In this document: positions 18,579 through 28,390 of the stretch, one piece after another | Layout of the letters: every line of letters starts with the position of its first letter | Position numbering within the stretch: position 1 is the first letter of the stretch | Source: CAWGJF01 sp963822905 | GTDB taxonomy: Bacteria; Bacteroidota; Ignavibacteria; Ignavibacteriales; Ignavibacteriaceae | DNA: 64,000 bases | Reading direction: 5' to 3' | Assembly: GCA_963822905.1 (NCBI GenBank) | Contig: CAWGJF010000003.1 | Span: 558,001-622,000, forward strand | Notes under the pieces: generated by a model | Database searches by the model: none | Told to the model about the DNA's origin: nothing | Seen by the model: only the letters and a program-made list of their open reading frames with translations | Program-made: the position numbers and the translations under genes

Positions 18579-19445
18579 ATGAAAAAGAAAAAAATAATTT
18601 TATTTTATATTTCAACAATTATTGCATTTATCTGTTTAATCCTTACAGGATTTTTCTACGTTAAGCACTTCCAGACAGAAGTTTTAATAGATGCCTTAGT
18701 AAAGGACGCCCTAAAATATAAACCTAACCTTACAGTTGAGGATAAAGCTATAATGACTTCGCAGGAAATATTCCTGGAAACTGATAATTTTGTGGAAAGA
18801 AATCAGCTAGATTGGTACTCAGAATGGGAAGCGTCCGGATTCTTCAATATGACCAGCTCAGTTGGTCTTGAATATAATTGTTTCGGGATAAGAGGTGAGC
18901 CTGGGGATGGACCTTGTGGTACAATGACTAAGATATTTCTTGTTGCTATGTGGGACCAGAATATTCGGGCCAGAAAATTACAATTAGCACCAATTAATAA
19001 CCGTGGTGGCCATACAATGGCAGAGTTCTATTACAAAGGCAAGTGGAGAGTAATATCGCCTTCTGACAGTTCATTTGTTTGGCATAACCATGATGGTGAA
19101 ATTGCTACAGTCGAAGAAATAAGAAGCGATACTTCAATCTTTAACCAGATTTATAAACACGATCCTGACTGGCCATATTCTTTTAGGGAGACTGCAAATA
19201 TAAATTGGGAAAAAATTCCAGCTTTCCTTGTGCCAGTAATCAGGTTTTTAATAGGTAAAGAAGCCTTTGAAAACTCTGAAACACCCGCGCTTTATGAACA
19301 GCCAAGAAAATTATTATTTTATGTCTTCTTGATAGGAGCAATCTTCTTTTCGTTCACTTCATTTCATTATTATAGAAAATCTCACCTGAAAAATTCGGTT
19401 GAATCTGATGGCAAGCAAACACAACTTTCAGATAATAAAAGTTGA
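18579..19445 (+). CDS. Membrane-anchored transglutaminase-like protein
   Basis: A 288-residue protein with one membrane segment near the N-terminus (residues 6-27) and another near 245-265. The soluble middle carries a likely transglutaminase-type triad: Cys113 in GDGPCGTMTKIF, His145 in RGGHTMAEFYYKGKWRVI and Asp163 in SPSDSS. The spacing and the aromatic run KWRVISPSD match the transglutaminase-like/papain fold (a family-level match by motif only). No substrate is evident. The gene is 81 bases after purU and convergent with a type 3 acyltransferase gene. It could act on envelope proteins or peptides. Confidence 0.6.
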   Translation: MKKKKIILFYISTIIAFICLILTGFFYVKHFQTEVLIDALVKDALKYKPNLTVEDKAIMTSQEIFLETDNFVERNQLDWYSEWEASGFFNMTSSVGLEYNCFGIRGEPGDGPCGTMTKIFLVAMWDQNIRARKLQLAPINNRGGHTMAEFYYKGKWRVISPSDSSFVWHNHDGEIATVEEIRSDTSIFNQIYKHDPDWPYSFRETANINWEKIPAFLVPVIRFLIGKEAFENSETPALYEQPRKLLFYVFLIGAIFFSFTSFHYYRKSHLKNSVESDGKQTQLSDNKS

Positions 19446-19512
19446 ATCTATTTCCCCGGGTAATTTAATTTACAGTAAAATAAAAGGTTTGTCAGAACTG
19501 ATGTTACAACAC

Positions 19513-20520
19513 TTATTTGGTTATCTTATTAAGATATTGGTTTCTTGATAAAATATATTTTTGCAACCAGATTGAAAAGAATATGCCTGTAAATAATAGT
19601 ATAGGAAGAAATATTAGAAAGTTTAATCCGTTCCACGTCATAAATTTAAACATAATACCTTTTGTCAAACCCATAAAGATTGTGTTAAACAAATAAATGG
19701 AAAATGTATAATCTGATAAAACTTTAAGAGAGTTTTCTATTTTATTCCCCCAGAATTTAAAGTTTACTAAAACGTAGATAGCCGGGATAGAGAATATACT
19801 TATTACAAGACTGTTATAATCACCCTCAATCAAATTACGCGAATAAAATGAAGCAATAAATAAAAGTAAAAAGATAAAAGCGTACTTCATAAATACTTTG
19901 GTAATAGCCTCATAATGTTTGATTAATATAAATCCCAGAGAGAAGAAAAAGGCGTGTTCCATAAATCTCTGTATTAAAAAATACTGGGTAACCGGGTAAG
20001 CTGCTTGAATCAAGAAAAGAATCAGTGTGAAAAAAGCAACCAGGTACAAATTTCTTTTAAATACTATCAAAAGAATTGGAAATATCAGGTAATATTCAAA
20101 AAGTACATATATATACCACAGTGAACCAGCAGCACTTTGAGATGGATCAATAAATAAATTAATAATTCCTGCTATCAAGTTTTCATCCACTCTTGCCACA
20201 ACAATATATCTGCTCGCGATAAACTTACCAAGTAAAACTAAAAAGCCAATCAAAAAGAAACCTGGAAGTAATCTTCCGGCTTTTTTCCTGATATAAGAAA
20301 AATATTCATCAACATTATTAAAAGGTTTTAATGTGTAATAAAAAATGATGCCTGATAGGAACATAAATAATGGCATATGAAATCTATAAATAGCCTGGTG
20401 TAAAGCAATAAACCAATCATTACCTTCAGGTGCACCACCGGATACTATATGACCAAGCACTACAAGGAAAATCGCAAACCCTTTGGTTTTATCAATATCT
20501 ACAAGTCTTTTTCTTGACAT
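19513..20520 (-). CDS. Acyltransferase family 3 membrane protein
   Basis: The protein has 335 residues and about ten membrane segments. It opens with DIDKTKGFAIFLVVLGHIVSGG, the signature start of the Acyl_transf_3 family, with the essential His in LGH. FHMPLFMFLSGIIFYY near residue 50 is the second conserved element. Such proteins acetylate or succinylate extracellular polysaccharides using cytoplasmic acyl-CoA. It lies 82 bases downstream of the large T9SS propeller gene on the same strand, so it could be co-transcribed with it, and it faces the transglutaminase-like gene. It may decorate the polymer made by the cluster upstream. Confidence 0.88.
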   Translation of the reverse strand: MSRKRLVDIDKTKGFAIFLVVLGHIVSGGAPEGNDWFIALHQAIYRFHMPLFMFLSGIIFYYTLKPFNNVDEYFSYIRKKAGRLLPGFFLIGFLVLLGKFIASRYIVVARVDENLIAGIINLFIDPSQSAAGSLWYIYVLFEYYLIFPILLIVFKRNLYLVAFFTLILFLIQAAYPVTQYFLIQRFMEHAFFFSLGFILIKHYEAITKVFMKYAFIFLLLFIASFYSRNLIEGDYNSLVISIFSIPAIYVLVNFKFWGNKIENSLKVLSDYTFSIYLFNTIFMGLTKGIMFKFMTWNGLNFLIFLPILLFTGIFFSIWLQKYILSRNQYLNKITK

Positions 20521-20602
20521 ATTAATGGAATTTGAGTTTATTAAATGTGTAAGCTATTAGGGAGTACAGAAGATAGGATTTCGACATACTATAAAGAGTA
20601 AT

Positions 20603-23600
20603 TTATTTAATCAAAATCATCTTTTTAGTCATGGAAAAATCATTTGCAACAATTCTATAAATGTATGTTCCGCTCGGTAAATTATGGGCATCAAAATCAA
20701 CTTCATATATTCCCGGGTCCTTTTTCTCATTAACTAGTTCTATTATTTCTGCTCCCAGTATATTATAAACTTTTATTACGACTTTGCTTTCTTCCGGCAA
20801 CTGGTATTTTATTTTAGTTGATGGGTTAAACGGGTTTGGATAATTCTGGGAAAGATCAAATTTAACCGGGTTAAGCTGTATTTCAACTTCATTAGAATAT
20901 TTAAATGTCCCATCATTATCAATTTGTTTTAATCGATATACAAATTTACTATTCCCGAATAAACTCTTATCAATAAATGAGTATTGTCTAGGTGTAGTGC
21001 TGTTTCCATGACCCTCAACAAAACCAAGTGTTGACCAACTGGATTCACCTGATTTTCTTTCAACCTCAAAACCATGATTTTGTATTTCAGTTTCGGTTCT
21101 CCAGTTCAGCTTAACAGAGGAATTTTCATATTTTGCTGAGAACGATGTTAGTTCAACAGGAAGAGGATTCTCAGAACCTCCACCAAGTCCGAATTGTGAA
21201 AAGTTTGTCAAGTTTGACCAAACCACTGCAGATGTTCCCTGGCTTATATCTGAAGGAGTACCTAAATCAGTCCAACCAGTTCCTTCTTCTGTTCTCTGTA
21301 GTAAATGTATTTTTGATACATCACTTACTCCCGGAATCTGGCTGAGATCAAGAATTAAGTTGAATACTCCATTTACAATTCCTGAATTTACATTAATCAT
21401 CCAATAAGTATCAGAAATATTTGCAAGATTACCAGGAAGAGATCCGCCCGGAACATTGTTAAATCTGTCAATTGTAATATTTAGATCTTCACGATTCGCA
21501 TTAGTAAACTGGATTGTAACAAGTGAAGAATCAAATGTAACAGGGGATAGATCACCAGCAGGAATGTTAGAATTATGAATGCTATAGGGAATCGCAAAAG
21601 TTTTTTCAGTGCTGAACATAGAACCGGCAAAATTATTATCAACTGATTGAACTTCCCAATAATATCTACCGTGTGGCAAATTCTTTATTTCCCATGTATT
21701 GTTCTGATTTGTATTTCCCAGGTTTACTACTCTTCTAAAACCATTCGATAACTCAGACATCGGTGAAACAGTATTATATTTTCCAGGTTCCGAACCAACA
21801 ACTAAGTTATAATTCAGACTTCCCTGGGGTGTTTTGTTATCAAAACTTTTAGCCCAATTCAAAGTAACGTTATAACCACTAACGATTGAATTTAAGCTAC
21901 CTGGTGAAGTAGGTATTTCATTTGAAACTATGGAATTATTTCTGTAAATCTTTGTTTTACCATGACTATGTGGAGCTTCTCCATTTACTATTAAATCCAG
22001 GTCCCCATCATTATCAAAATCAGCCCAATGTGCCGATGCCCAGGAAATTATTTGAAGATCATCGTAATAAAATGGTAAATGTACGAAGTTATCATTTCCT
22101 TCATTCAGGTATATACCGGAATCATAATCATTAGCAGTATTTCCACCAGTTAGAAATATATCCAGATCACCATCGTTATCGTAATCTCCAAATACTCCTG
22201 TTCCGGTTGGAAGATCAGGTAAATTTAGTGATGTCAATTCTGTAAAATTTAAGTTCCCTTCATTCCTGAATATTATTGTCCCGTTACTACCAACCTCCAG
22301 AATATCCAGATCTCCATCATTATCATAATCTCCGATATCATAAGAACCATAAAATTCCATCATAGAATTCGATCCATCAGGAATCAGATTGTAGCTTGAA
22401 TTCTTATAATTATTTTGATTCTGACGATTTCCCGGTTGGGTTTGAATGTTGACTGAAACAAATTGAAAATCTCCATTGTTAACATAAACTTCGAGACTAT
22501 TGTTCGCAGACAGAATATCCAGATCTCCATCATTATCCAGATCAGCAGCTTTTACTCCTTCGAAATGAGGAGTTATTTCCGTAAAAATATCATTCCCCAT
22601 ATTTCTATAAATTCCGCCGCTGCTTATGATGTCTAAATTACCATCATTATCCAGGTCTGCCCACTGAATAAAACCTGATTCAAAGCCGATTAGGTTTGAG
22701 GGTACTTCAGTAAATATATCGTTTCCATCATTCCTGTATATTTTTGCAATATCAATTGCAGTGGTATCATCTTCATAAAAACCTGCAATAACAAGATCCA
22801 GATCTCCGTCATTATCATAATCACCCCAATCGAGACTACCATCGGCAACTTTAATCATTTGATCCGGAATTTTAGTAAATGTGCCGTCACCATTATTTTT
22901 ATGTATTTCAGAATAACGTTCATCGACTTGTATTTCGTCTCCAAGAGTAGGAACCCAAACACCAGTAAGTGCTAAATCCAGATCTCCATCATTATCATAA
23001 TCACCCCATGAACTTGTTCCGATCATAGGTGTTAATGATGTTGCAACTGAGAATATTTCGCGTGTTAATACTTTTCCGTTATCACCACAAACCCAGATTA
23101 AATTTGAAAAAGCTGCATAGATTGAATTCAAATTGTTATTAGTACCACAATCTTCGGTAACCCAATTTGCACCACCATCTATTGTACGAAGCATTAAACC
23201 ATTATCGCCTGTTGCCCACCCGATCTTTTCATTGCAAAATTTTATAGCATTAACAGAAAAAGAATTTGAATACTGAATACTCCAGGTTATTCCGCCATCC
23301 ATTGAATGGAGTATTTTACCAGCATCGGTGCAAATCCATCCGTTGTTTTGATCATTGAAATAAACGTCTTTTACATTTCCGGAAATAGAAGAAGGTAATT
23401 CAGACCAGTTGCTTCCACCATCAGTAGTTTTGATTATCTTTCCAAATCCTGTATTGTCTCCGGTTCCAACAGCCCAACCAGTAAGTTCATCAGTAAAATA
23501 AATTGAATTCAAATTGCCAAAATTTACAACCGGGATAACTGATTGAATCCATGTAGTTCCGTTATCAGTACTCTTACCGATTATTGCCTGGTTATCGTCT

Positions 23601-24022
23601 AAATTTTTTCCTGAAACCCAGCCGGTAGTACTATTTACAAAACAAACATCTGATAGTTTTGAGTTACCTAAAATCTGAAATTCGCTTGACCAGTTCTGGC
23701 CAGCGTTATTTGTCTTAACAAGAATGCCTGAATCCTGGAAATAATTATAACCAACTGCAAAACCGTTTGTATTATCCGGGAATGTGATAGAATTAAATTT
23801 TGTACCTGAACTAAATGTAGTTCTACTTCCGAGTGCAAAAAGCGGAGTAACTTTATAAATGTAATTTTCTGAAGTAGTATAGCCCTTCATTGGATTAACA
23901 AAATCAATCGATGTGAATGTATCAGATGGTCCGAAAGGAGTTTCATCTCTCCATTGGCTTTTGCCGGAACCAATCAGGACTCCAAGAAGTAATAAAATTA
24001 ATAAAGAATAAAAATATTTCAT
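20603..24022 (-). CDS. Large secreted double-propeller protein with T9SS sorting domain
   Basis: The protein has 1139 residues and a signal peptide (YFYSLLILLLLGVLIGSG). Residues about 30-330 are YCF48/BNR-type propeller repeats with recurring GW(A/V/I) and (K/R)(S/T)xDGGxxW motifs. Residues about 335-700 hold seven FG-GAP/VCBS repeats with the calcium-binding core DYDNDGDLD, at roughly 344, 404, 459, 496, 567, 617 and 671. Fibronectin-like and VELTSFSA modules follow, and the C-terminus is a T9SS sorting domain (NYPNPFNPSTKIKY ... KKMILIK). It is presumably exported and surface-attached. The ligand is unknown. It is the last gene of the T9SS cargo cluster on this strand. Confidence 0.9.
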   Translation of the reverse strand: MKYFYSLLILLLLGVLIGSGKSQWRDETPFGPSDTFTSIDFVNPMKGYTTSENYIYKVTPLFALGSRTTFSSGTKFNSITFPDNTNGFAVGYNYFQDSGILVKTNNAGQNWSSEFQILGNSKLSDVCFVNSTTGWVSGKNLDDNQAIIGKSTDNGTTWIQSVIPVVNFGNLNSIYFTDELTGWAVGTGDNTGFGKIIKTTDGGSNWSELPSSISGNVKDVYFNDQNNGWICTDAGKILHSMDGGITWSIQYSNSFSVNAIKFCNEKIGWATGDNGLMLRTIDGGANWVTEDCGTNNNLNSIYAAFSNLIWVCGDNGKVLTREIFSVATSLTPMIGTSSWGDYDNDGDLDLALTGVWVPTLGDEIQVDERYSEIHKNNGDGTFTKIPDQMIKVADGSLDWGDYDNDGDLDLVIAGFYEDDTTAIDIAKIYRNDGNDIFTEVPSNLIGFESGFIQWADLDNDGNLDIISSGGIYRNMGNDIFTEITPHFEGVKAADLDNDGDLDILSANNSLEVYVNNGDFQFVSVNIQTQPGNRQNQNNYKNSSYNLIPDGSNSMMEFYGSYDIGDYDNDGDLDILEVGSNGTIIFRNEGNLNFTELTSLNLPDLPTGTGVFGDYDNDGDLDIFLTGGNTANDYDSGIYLNEGNDNFVHLPFYYDDLQIISWASAHWADFDNDGDLDLIVNGEAPHSHGKTKIYRNNSIVSNEIPTSPGSLNSIVSGYNVTLNWAKSFDNKTPQGSLNYNLVVGSEPGKYNTVSPMSELSNGFRRVVNLGNTNQNNTWEIKNLPHGRYYWEVQSVDNNFAGSMFSTEKTFAIPYSIHNSNIPAGDLSPVTFDSSLVTIQFTNANREDLNITIDRFNNVPGGSLPGNLANISDTYWMINVNSGIVNGVFNLILDLSQIPGVSDVSKIHLLQRTEEGTGWTDLGTPSDISQGTSAVVWSNLTNFSQFGLGGGSENPLPVELTSFSAKYENSSVKLNWRTETEIQNHGFEVERKSGESSWSTLGFVEGHGNSTTPRQYSFIDKSLFGNSKFVYRLKQIDNDGTFKYSNEVEIQLNPVKFDLSQNYPNPFNPSTKIKYQLPEESKVVIKVYNILGAEIIELVNEKKDPGIYEVDFDAHNLPSGTYIYRIVANDFSMTKKMILIK

Positions 24023-24528
24023 TCTGATTTTGAAATAGCTATAATTTGATATAGTTCAACTGTTTACTATTTGTGAACAGCAGATATTGAAAAAATATAT
24101 TTACAAGAGAAATGATTTCGCCCTCAATTCTCCTGATTGAATTTAGAGAAAGGGGGGAAATATAGATTTTAAAGTCATTATTACAAAACATTAATCACAA
24201 CCTGTTTTTTGTCAGCATCATTGAAGTAAATTTTGAGGATCATACCCTCTTCAGTTCGATATCTTAATTTGACAATAAGCAGGCCACCCTGAAATAGTTC
24301 GATTATCAAGCATATTCAAAGGATTTGTTAATCAGAACTAAATATTATATCATTTTGAGGCAGCTAATTTTAAGAGTAATCTTCAAAATGATACAAAAGA
24401 AAATGGTGTGATAATGGCTTTTATTTGGATGAGGTAAACTTAATTAGGAGAAGTTTTTCATAAACCAATATGAAATAAGAATTTATTGTCTAAAATTTAA
24501 TTATTACGATGGAATAAAATCCATTCAA
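24023..24528. other. Intergenic region with a short minus-strand coding-like stretch
   Basis: The 506 bases between the propeller gene and the small holin-like gene contain no full gene. On the minus strand, 24309-24181 reads as a 42-residue frame from a TTG (including IVKLRYRTEEGMILKIYF and ending KKQVVINVL), with protein-like composition. It has no good start and no upstream continuation, so it may be a gene relic or chance. The rest includes the promoter region of the propeller gene. Confidence 0.35.
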
Positions 24529-24777
24529 CTATAGAATAAATTTATTGAAAAAATTGTACAGGATTGCAATTGAATATCCGGATAAAAACCCCAGAACCAA
24601 ACCCCAAACAAAAACAACAACAGCTCCTTTTAAACTCCTCCTGTAACCGATAAGATGGTGTCCCATAAAATGAGGACAGGGACCCCGCCCGCGGAATATG
24701 TGCCACAATGTAAAAAGGGAATATGTCGATCCCCACAATATACCCAGTGCAAGTCCCAATGCTGCCGGATTTAACAT
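24529..24777 (-). CDS. Small two-helix membrane protein (holin-like family)
   Basis: An 82-residue protein with two strong membrane helices, about 3-26 (ALGLALGILWGSTYSLFTLW) and about 52-76 (GAVVVFVWGLVLGFLSGYSI). The pattern LGLALGILWG ... GYRRSLKGA ... WGFxxGFxxG ... YNFF resembles short proteins often named bacteriophage holin family, which are found singly in many non-phage genomes. I see no lysis genes nearby, so a phage role is unlikely. It stands alone between the propeller gene and a degraded T9SS cargo gene. The composition and the helix pattern support it being real. Confidence 0.65.
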   Translation of the reverse strand: MLNPAALGLALGILWGSTYSLFTLWHIFRGRGPCPHFMGHHLIGYRRSLKGAVVVFVWGLVLGFLSGYSIAILYNFFNKFIL

Positions 24778-24843
24778 TCCTGGTTTTCCTTAAAAATTCT
24801 TTTTGTTTTTTTGAGTAACAATAATTTGAATTGATATAATAAA

Positions 24844-24873
24844 AAACCCTTGCCCTGTTATAGGCAAGGGTTT
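24844..24873 (-). terminator. Intrinsic terminator after the tandem lamin-tail gene
   Basis: An 11-base-pair stem AAACCCTTGCC / GGCAAGGGTTT with an 8-base loop, followed on the minus strand by a run of T. It lies just downstream of the minus-strand stop at 24896, as expected for rho-independent termination. Confidence 0.85.
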
Positions 24874-24895
24874 AAAAATTCAAACACTGTAAATT

Positions 24896-26773
24896 TTATT
24901 TTAATAGCATCATTTTTCTTGTCTCATGGAAACCATTAGCATCAATACTGTAAACATATAAACCAGTATTCAGATTTGAAGCATCAAAATTTATTGTGTG
25001 AATACCAGCTTCATTAAATTCATTAACAAGTGTTGCAACCTTCTCACCAATAATATTATAAACTGTAAGTTTAACAAAACTGGCTTTCGGGAGTGAATAG
25101 CTTATTGTTGTTGACGGGTTAAACGGATTCGGGTAGTTCTGTGATAAATCAAATCCTGCAGATTTATCCAGGTTTACTTCAATTACTTTTGAGTAATGAA
25201 TTTTTCCGTCAGTATCAATTTGTCTTAAACGATAAGAGTATTTTCCTGATAAAGCATTTTCATCAACAAAGGAATATTCTTTTGGAGAATTAGAATTACC
25301 GCTTCCCTGGACAAAACCAATTTTTTGCCAGCTGCTATTGTTTGTTTGTCTCTGGATGTCAAAGCCATAATTTGCAACTTCTGTTTCAGTTCTCCAGTTT
25401 AGCTTTACACCACTTTTTAAAGTTACTGCAGAAAAAGATGAAAGTTCTACAGGAAGAGCTGGTGAACTAGAATTTTGAATAACAGTTGTAGTTTCAGAAT
25501 TAGTTGTGAAATCATTTGCTACATTATAGCCTGTATATATCAAACTTGCTAAATTACCACTAACTCCACCTCTTGTTGCTAAGAAGCCTGGGTTAGCTTA
25601 GTTACTACCAACATCAACACTATCATCAGCAAGAGTCATATCCAGAATCCTTCAGGAACACCAGTAAATGGTACATATGAAACACGTGTGTATTTAACAA
25701 CATCAATATAATCAGCTTCTGACAGGTGTACCGGATGGTTGTTTCCTAAAGACAATATATCCTTTATCATCCCAATGTCCATTAGGCCCTACAGTTAATG
25801 TAAAATCACTGAATGATGGAAGTATCGGTCCTGGCGTGGATGGAAGCAAAGTTTGAAATTCAGTTGTTGAAATAAGTAGAAATGCATATGGCTGCATTAA
25901 GTATTGTGAGTTCCACTGATAATAAGAATACTCTTGACCGGTTACAGCAGGACCATAACCTCTAATTTCATAACCATTTAGGTCAATAGTTGTATTTGTC
26001 CTATTCACTAGTACCACGAATTCCATATTCGAATTATTCAGTTCCTCCATACCTTGAATCAAATGTATTGATTACAACATCTCCTTCAGGTATTGTTATT
26101 GTTTGTAAGAGGAGGAGAACTAGAATTTTGAATTGTAGTAGAAGCTTCAGTCTGAGTTGTAAAGTCATTTGCTATATTATAACCTGTATAAGTACAACTG
26201 CTGAAATTGCCACTTACTCCACCTCTTGTTGCTAATTGTTCCTGGCTATTACTACCAACATCGACAACGGGGTCACTCACATCCATTCCAGAACTATCAG
26301 GAACTCCAGTAAATACAAAATTTAGTGTTCTATCATATTTTACTACATCAATATAATCGCTTCTAACAGGGGTGGGATTTGGTTGTTTTCTTAACACAAT
26401 ATATCCGTAGTCATCCCAATGTACCACCATTTGTTAATGTGAAATCACTGGTTGGTACTCCTGAAATACCTTGAAAAGCCGTACTTGAAATAAGCAAAAA
26501 TGCATATGGTTGCATTACATCCCCGGAAGTAAACTGATAGTAAGAATATTCAGTAACACCATCAGGAGCAAATCCTCTTAACTCATAACCATTTAAGTCA
26601 ATAATTGTATTGGTTCTATTTACTAATACAACGAATTCGGAAAAAGCATTCTCAGCAGTTCCATATCTCGAATCAAATGTATTGATTACAACATCTCCTT
26701 CAGTAGGAGCAACTTGTGAAAAACCAATTCCACAAAAAATTATCAAAACAAATAGTAAAACAAATCTTTTCAT
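24896..26773 (-). pseudogene. Degraded T9SS cargo gene with two tandem lamin-tail-like domains
   Basis: Reading from 26773, an intact signal peptide (RFVLLFVLIIFCGIGFSQ) leads into a lamin-tail-like domain: GDVVINTFDSRYG, EFVVLVNRTNT, IDLNGYELRG. The frame breaks near 26.41-26.43 kb and resumes as DDYGYIVLRKQPNPTPVRSD ... LATRGGVSGN. A second copy of the domain starts near 26.10 kb (PEGDVVINTFDSRYGG), shifts again near 26.05 kb, stops near 25.71 kb, shifts near 25.64 kb and meets a TAA near 25.60 kb. From about 25.54 kb the frame is open through VELSSFSA to a T9SS sorting domain ending RKMMLLK. At least five lesions are visible. The intact paralogue is at 26979-28190. Confidence 0.85.
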
Positions 26774-26978
26774 AATTAGCCTTATTTCTTTTAAAATGGA
26801 TAAAAACCTAACAAAATGATCTTAAAAACACAAACTGTGTATTTTAACTTAAAATTAAATTTTAGCTTATAATAAGAAAGTATTATGCCAGTAAGCTTTT
26901 AATTCTGGAAAATACAAGCTTTAGACGGACTATTCAGGCTTTTGGTGTGTCCGACGAATTTGACAATACGAAATTGGC

Positions 26979-28190
26979 TTATTTTAGCAGGATCATCTTT
27001 TTTGACTGAACAAAGCCGTTTGTTTCAATCTTGTAAATGTAGAAACCGCTGTTAAGGTTTGAGGCATCAAAATTTACCGTATGAACGCCGGCGTCCTTCT
27101 TTTCGTTTACAAGTACTTTAACTTCTTCGCCAACAATATTAAAAACAGTAAGCTTAACAAATCCACTTTTAGCAATGGAATATTGAATTGTTGTAACCGG
27201 GTTAAAAGGGTTAGGGTAGTTTTGATTTAATTCAATTTTAGACGGTGAGTCGAGATCAACTTCAATAGTTTTTGAAAACTGAAATTTACCGTCCGTGTCA
27301 ATTTGTTTGAGCCGGTATGAAAATTTACCTGATGAAGAATTATTGTCGATAAAAGAATAATCGTGTTGAGAATTTGAATTTCCATGTCCCTCAACAAAAC
27401 CAAGCTTTGTCCAATTATCGTTTTGATTAGAACGTAGTATTTCAAAACCATAATTACTTACTTCAGTTTCTGTTCTCCATTTTAATTCAATTCCATTTTT
27501 TATATTGATAGCGGAGAAGGAAGACAGTTCTACGGGTAAAGTAGGAGAAGAAGAATTTTGAATTGGGGTTGTTACTTCATTCTGAACTGTAAAATCAGTA
27601 GCATCATAAAAATGATAAGTCAAACTATTAATATTACCACTGACTCCACCTCTTGTAGCCAATGAATTTGGAACTCCATTGCCAACATTAACCGTATTAT
27701 TATCTGTGATAGGTAATCCGGAATTTAATGGTACACCAGTGAAGTGCGGATTTGACCATTGATGTTTTACGATATCTATATAATCACTCGGTTGAGTTGG
27801 AGATTGTTTTCTTAATGCAACATAACCATCATCATCCCAATAACCGCTATCAGAAGGGGTAAGTTCAAAATCACGCGAGATACCGTCAATTAAAGTATCA
27901 CTGGAGATTAATAAAAAAGTATACGGCTGCAAAACATAAGTCGAATTCCATTGATACCTTGAATATTCGGTAACTCCATCAATAGCAAAAGTTTGGACTT
28001 CGAAACCGTTTAAATCTATTTGCTTATTAGTCCTGTTTACAAGTACTACAAATTCAGACCTGCTGGATCCATTTGTTTCAAATCTTGGATCAATTGTGTT
28101 AAAAACTACATCACCCTGAACAGGGGAAACTTGTGAATAAATACCGATGGGTATCATCAAGAATAGAATGGTAAAAAATAAACTTTTCAT
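26979..28190 (-). CDS. Secreted lamin-tail-domain protein with T9SS sorting domain
   Basis: The protein has 403 residues and a signal peptide (LFFTILFLMIPIGIYSQ). A single lamin-tail-like domain follows: GDVVFNTIDPRFE, SEFVVLVNRTNK, IDLNGFEV, SGYWDDDGYVALRKQ, and the family-specific LATRGGVSGN near residue 200. Then come a VELSSFSA/WRTETE module and the T9SS domain (NYPNPFNPVTTIQYS ... KKMILLK). I start it at 28190 because AGAGGGG lies upstream and the signal peptide begins there; a start at 28226 adds 12 unlikely residues. It is the only intact one of three related genes here. Lamin-tail domains occur in surface and nuclease-associated proteins; the function here is unknown. Confidence 0.85.
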   Translation of the reverse strand: MKSLFFTILFLMIPIGIYSQVSPVQGDVVFNTIDPRFETNGSSRSEFVVLVNRTNKQIDLNGFEVQTFAIDGVTEYSRYQWNSTYVLQPYTFLLISSDTLIDGISRDFELTPSDSGYWDDDGYVALRKQSPTQPSDYIDIVKHQWSNPHFTGVPLNSGLPITDNNTVNVGNGVPNSLATRGGVSGNINSLTYHFYDATDFTVQNEVTTPIQNSSSPTLPVELSSFSAINIKNGIELKWRTETEVSNYGFEILRSNQNDNWTKLGFVEGHGNSNSQHDYSFIDNNSSSGKFSYRLKQIDTDGKFQFSKTIEVDLDSPSKIELNQNYPNPFNPVTTIQYSIAKSGFVKLTVFNIVGEEVKVLVNEKKDAGVHTVNFDASNLNSGFYIYKIETNGFVQSKKMILLK

Positions 28191-28331
28191 CGAACCCCTC
28201 TGAATTAAAAAATCATCAAATATCAAAAAAAATAAATTTTAGCAGTTGAAATTTAACCAACCTGCAACAGAAGTACTATACATTTTTATGCCATCAAAAT
28301 AAATCGTTTGAGAGTTTAAAGGAAAGCAAAG

Positions 28332-28363
28332 AAACGGCCGAAAATATTCAATTTTGGCCGTTT
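28332..28363 (-). terminator. Hairpin terminator after the degraded 28.4-30.5 kb gene
   Basis: A stem AAACGGCC ... GGCCGTTT extended by AAAAT/ATTTT (with one bulged G) lies 28 bases downstream of the minus-strand stop at 28391. The T-run after it is short, so termination may be imperfect. Confidence 0.6.
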
Positions 28364-28390
28364 TGTTCGGATTACTACTTAAAAAATTTA

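Noticed and set aside
21980..23010. Regularly recurring near-identical DNA words (around GATCTCCATCATTATC) that could suggest a CRISPR array
   Set aside because: They encode the DxDxDGDLD core of FG-GAP repeats in frame, and their spacing is irregular (roughly 110-215 bases).
24529..24777. A prophage remnant, suggested by the holin-like protein
   Set aside because: No integrase, capsid, tail or lysis gene is nearby, and this family is common outside phages.
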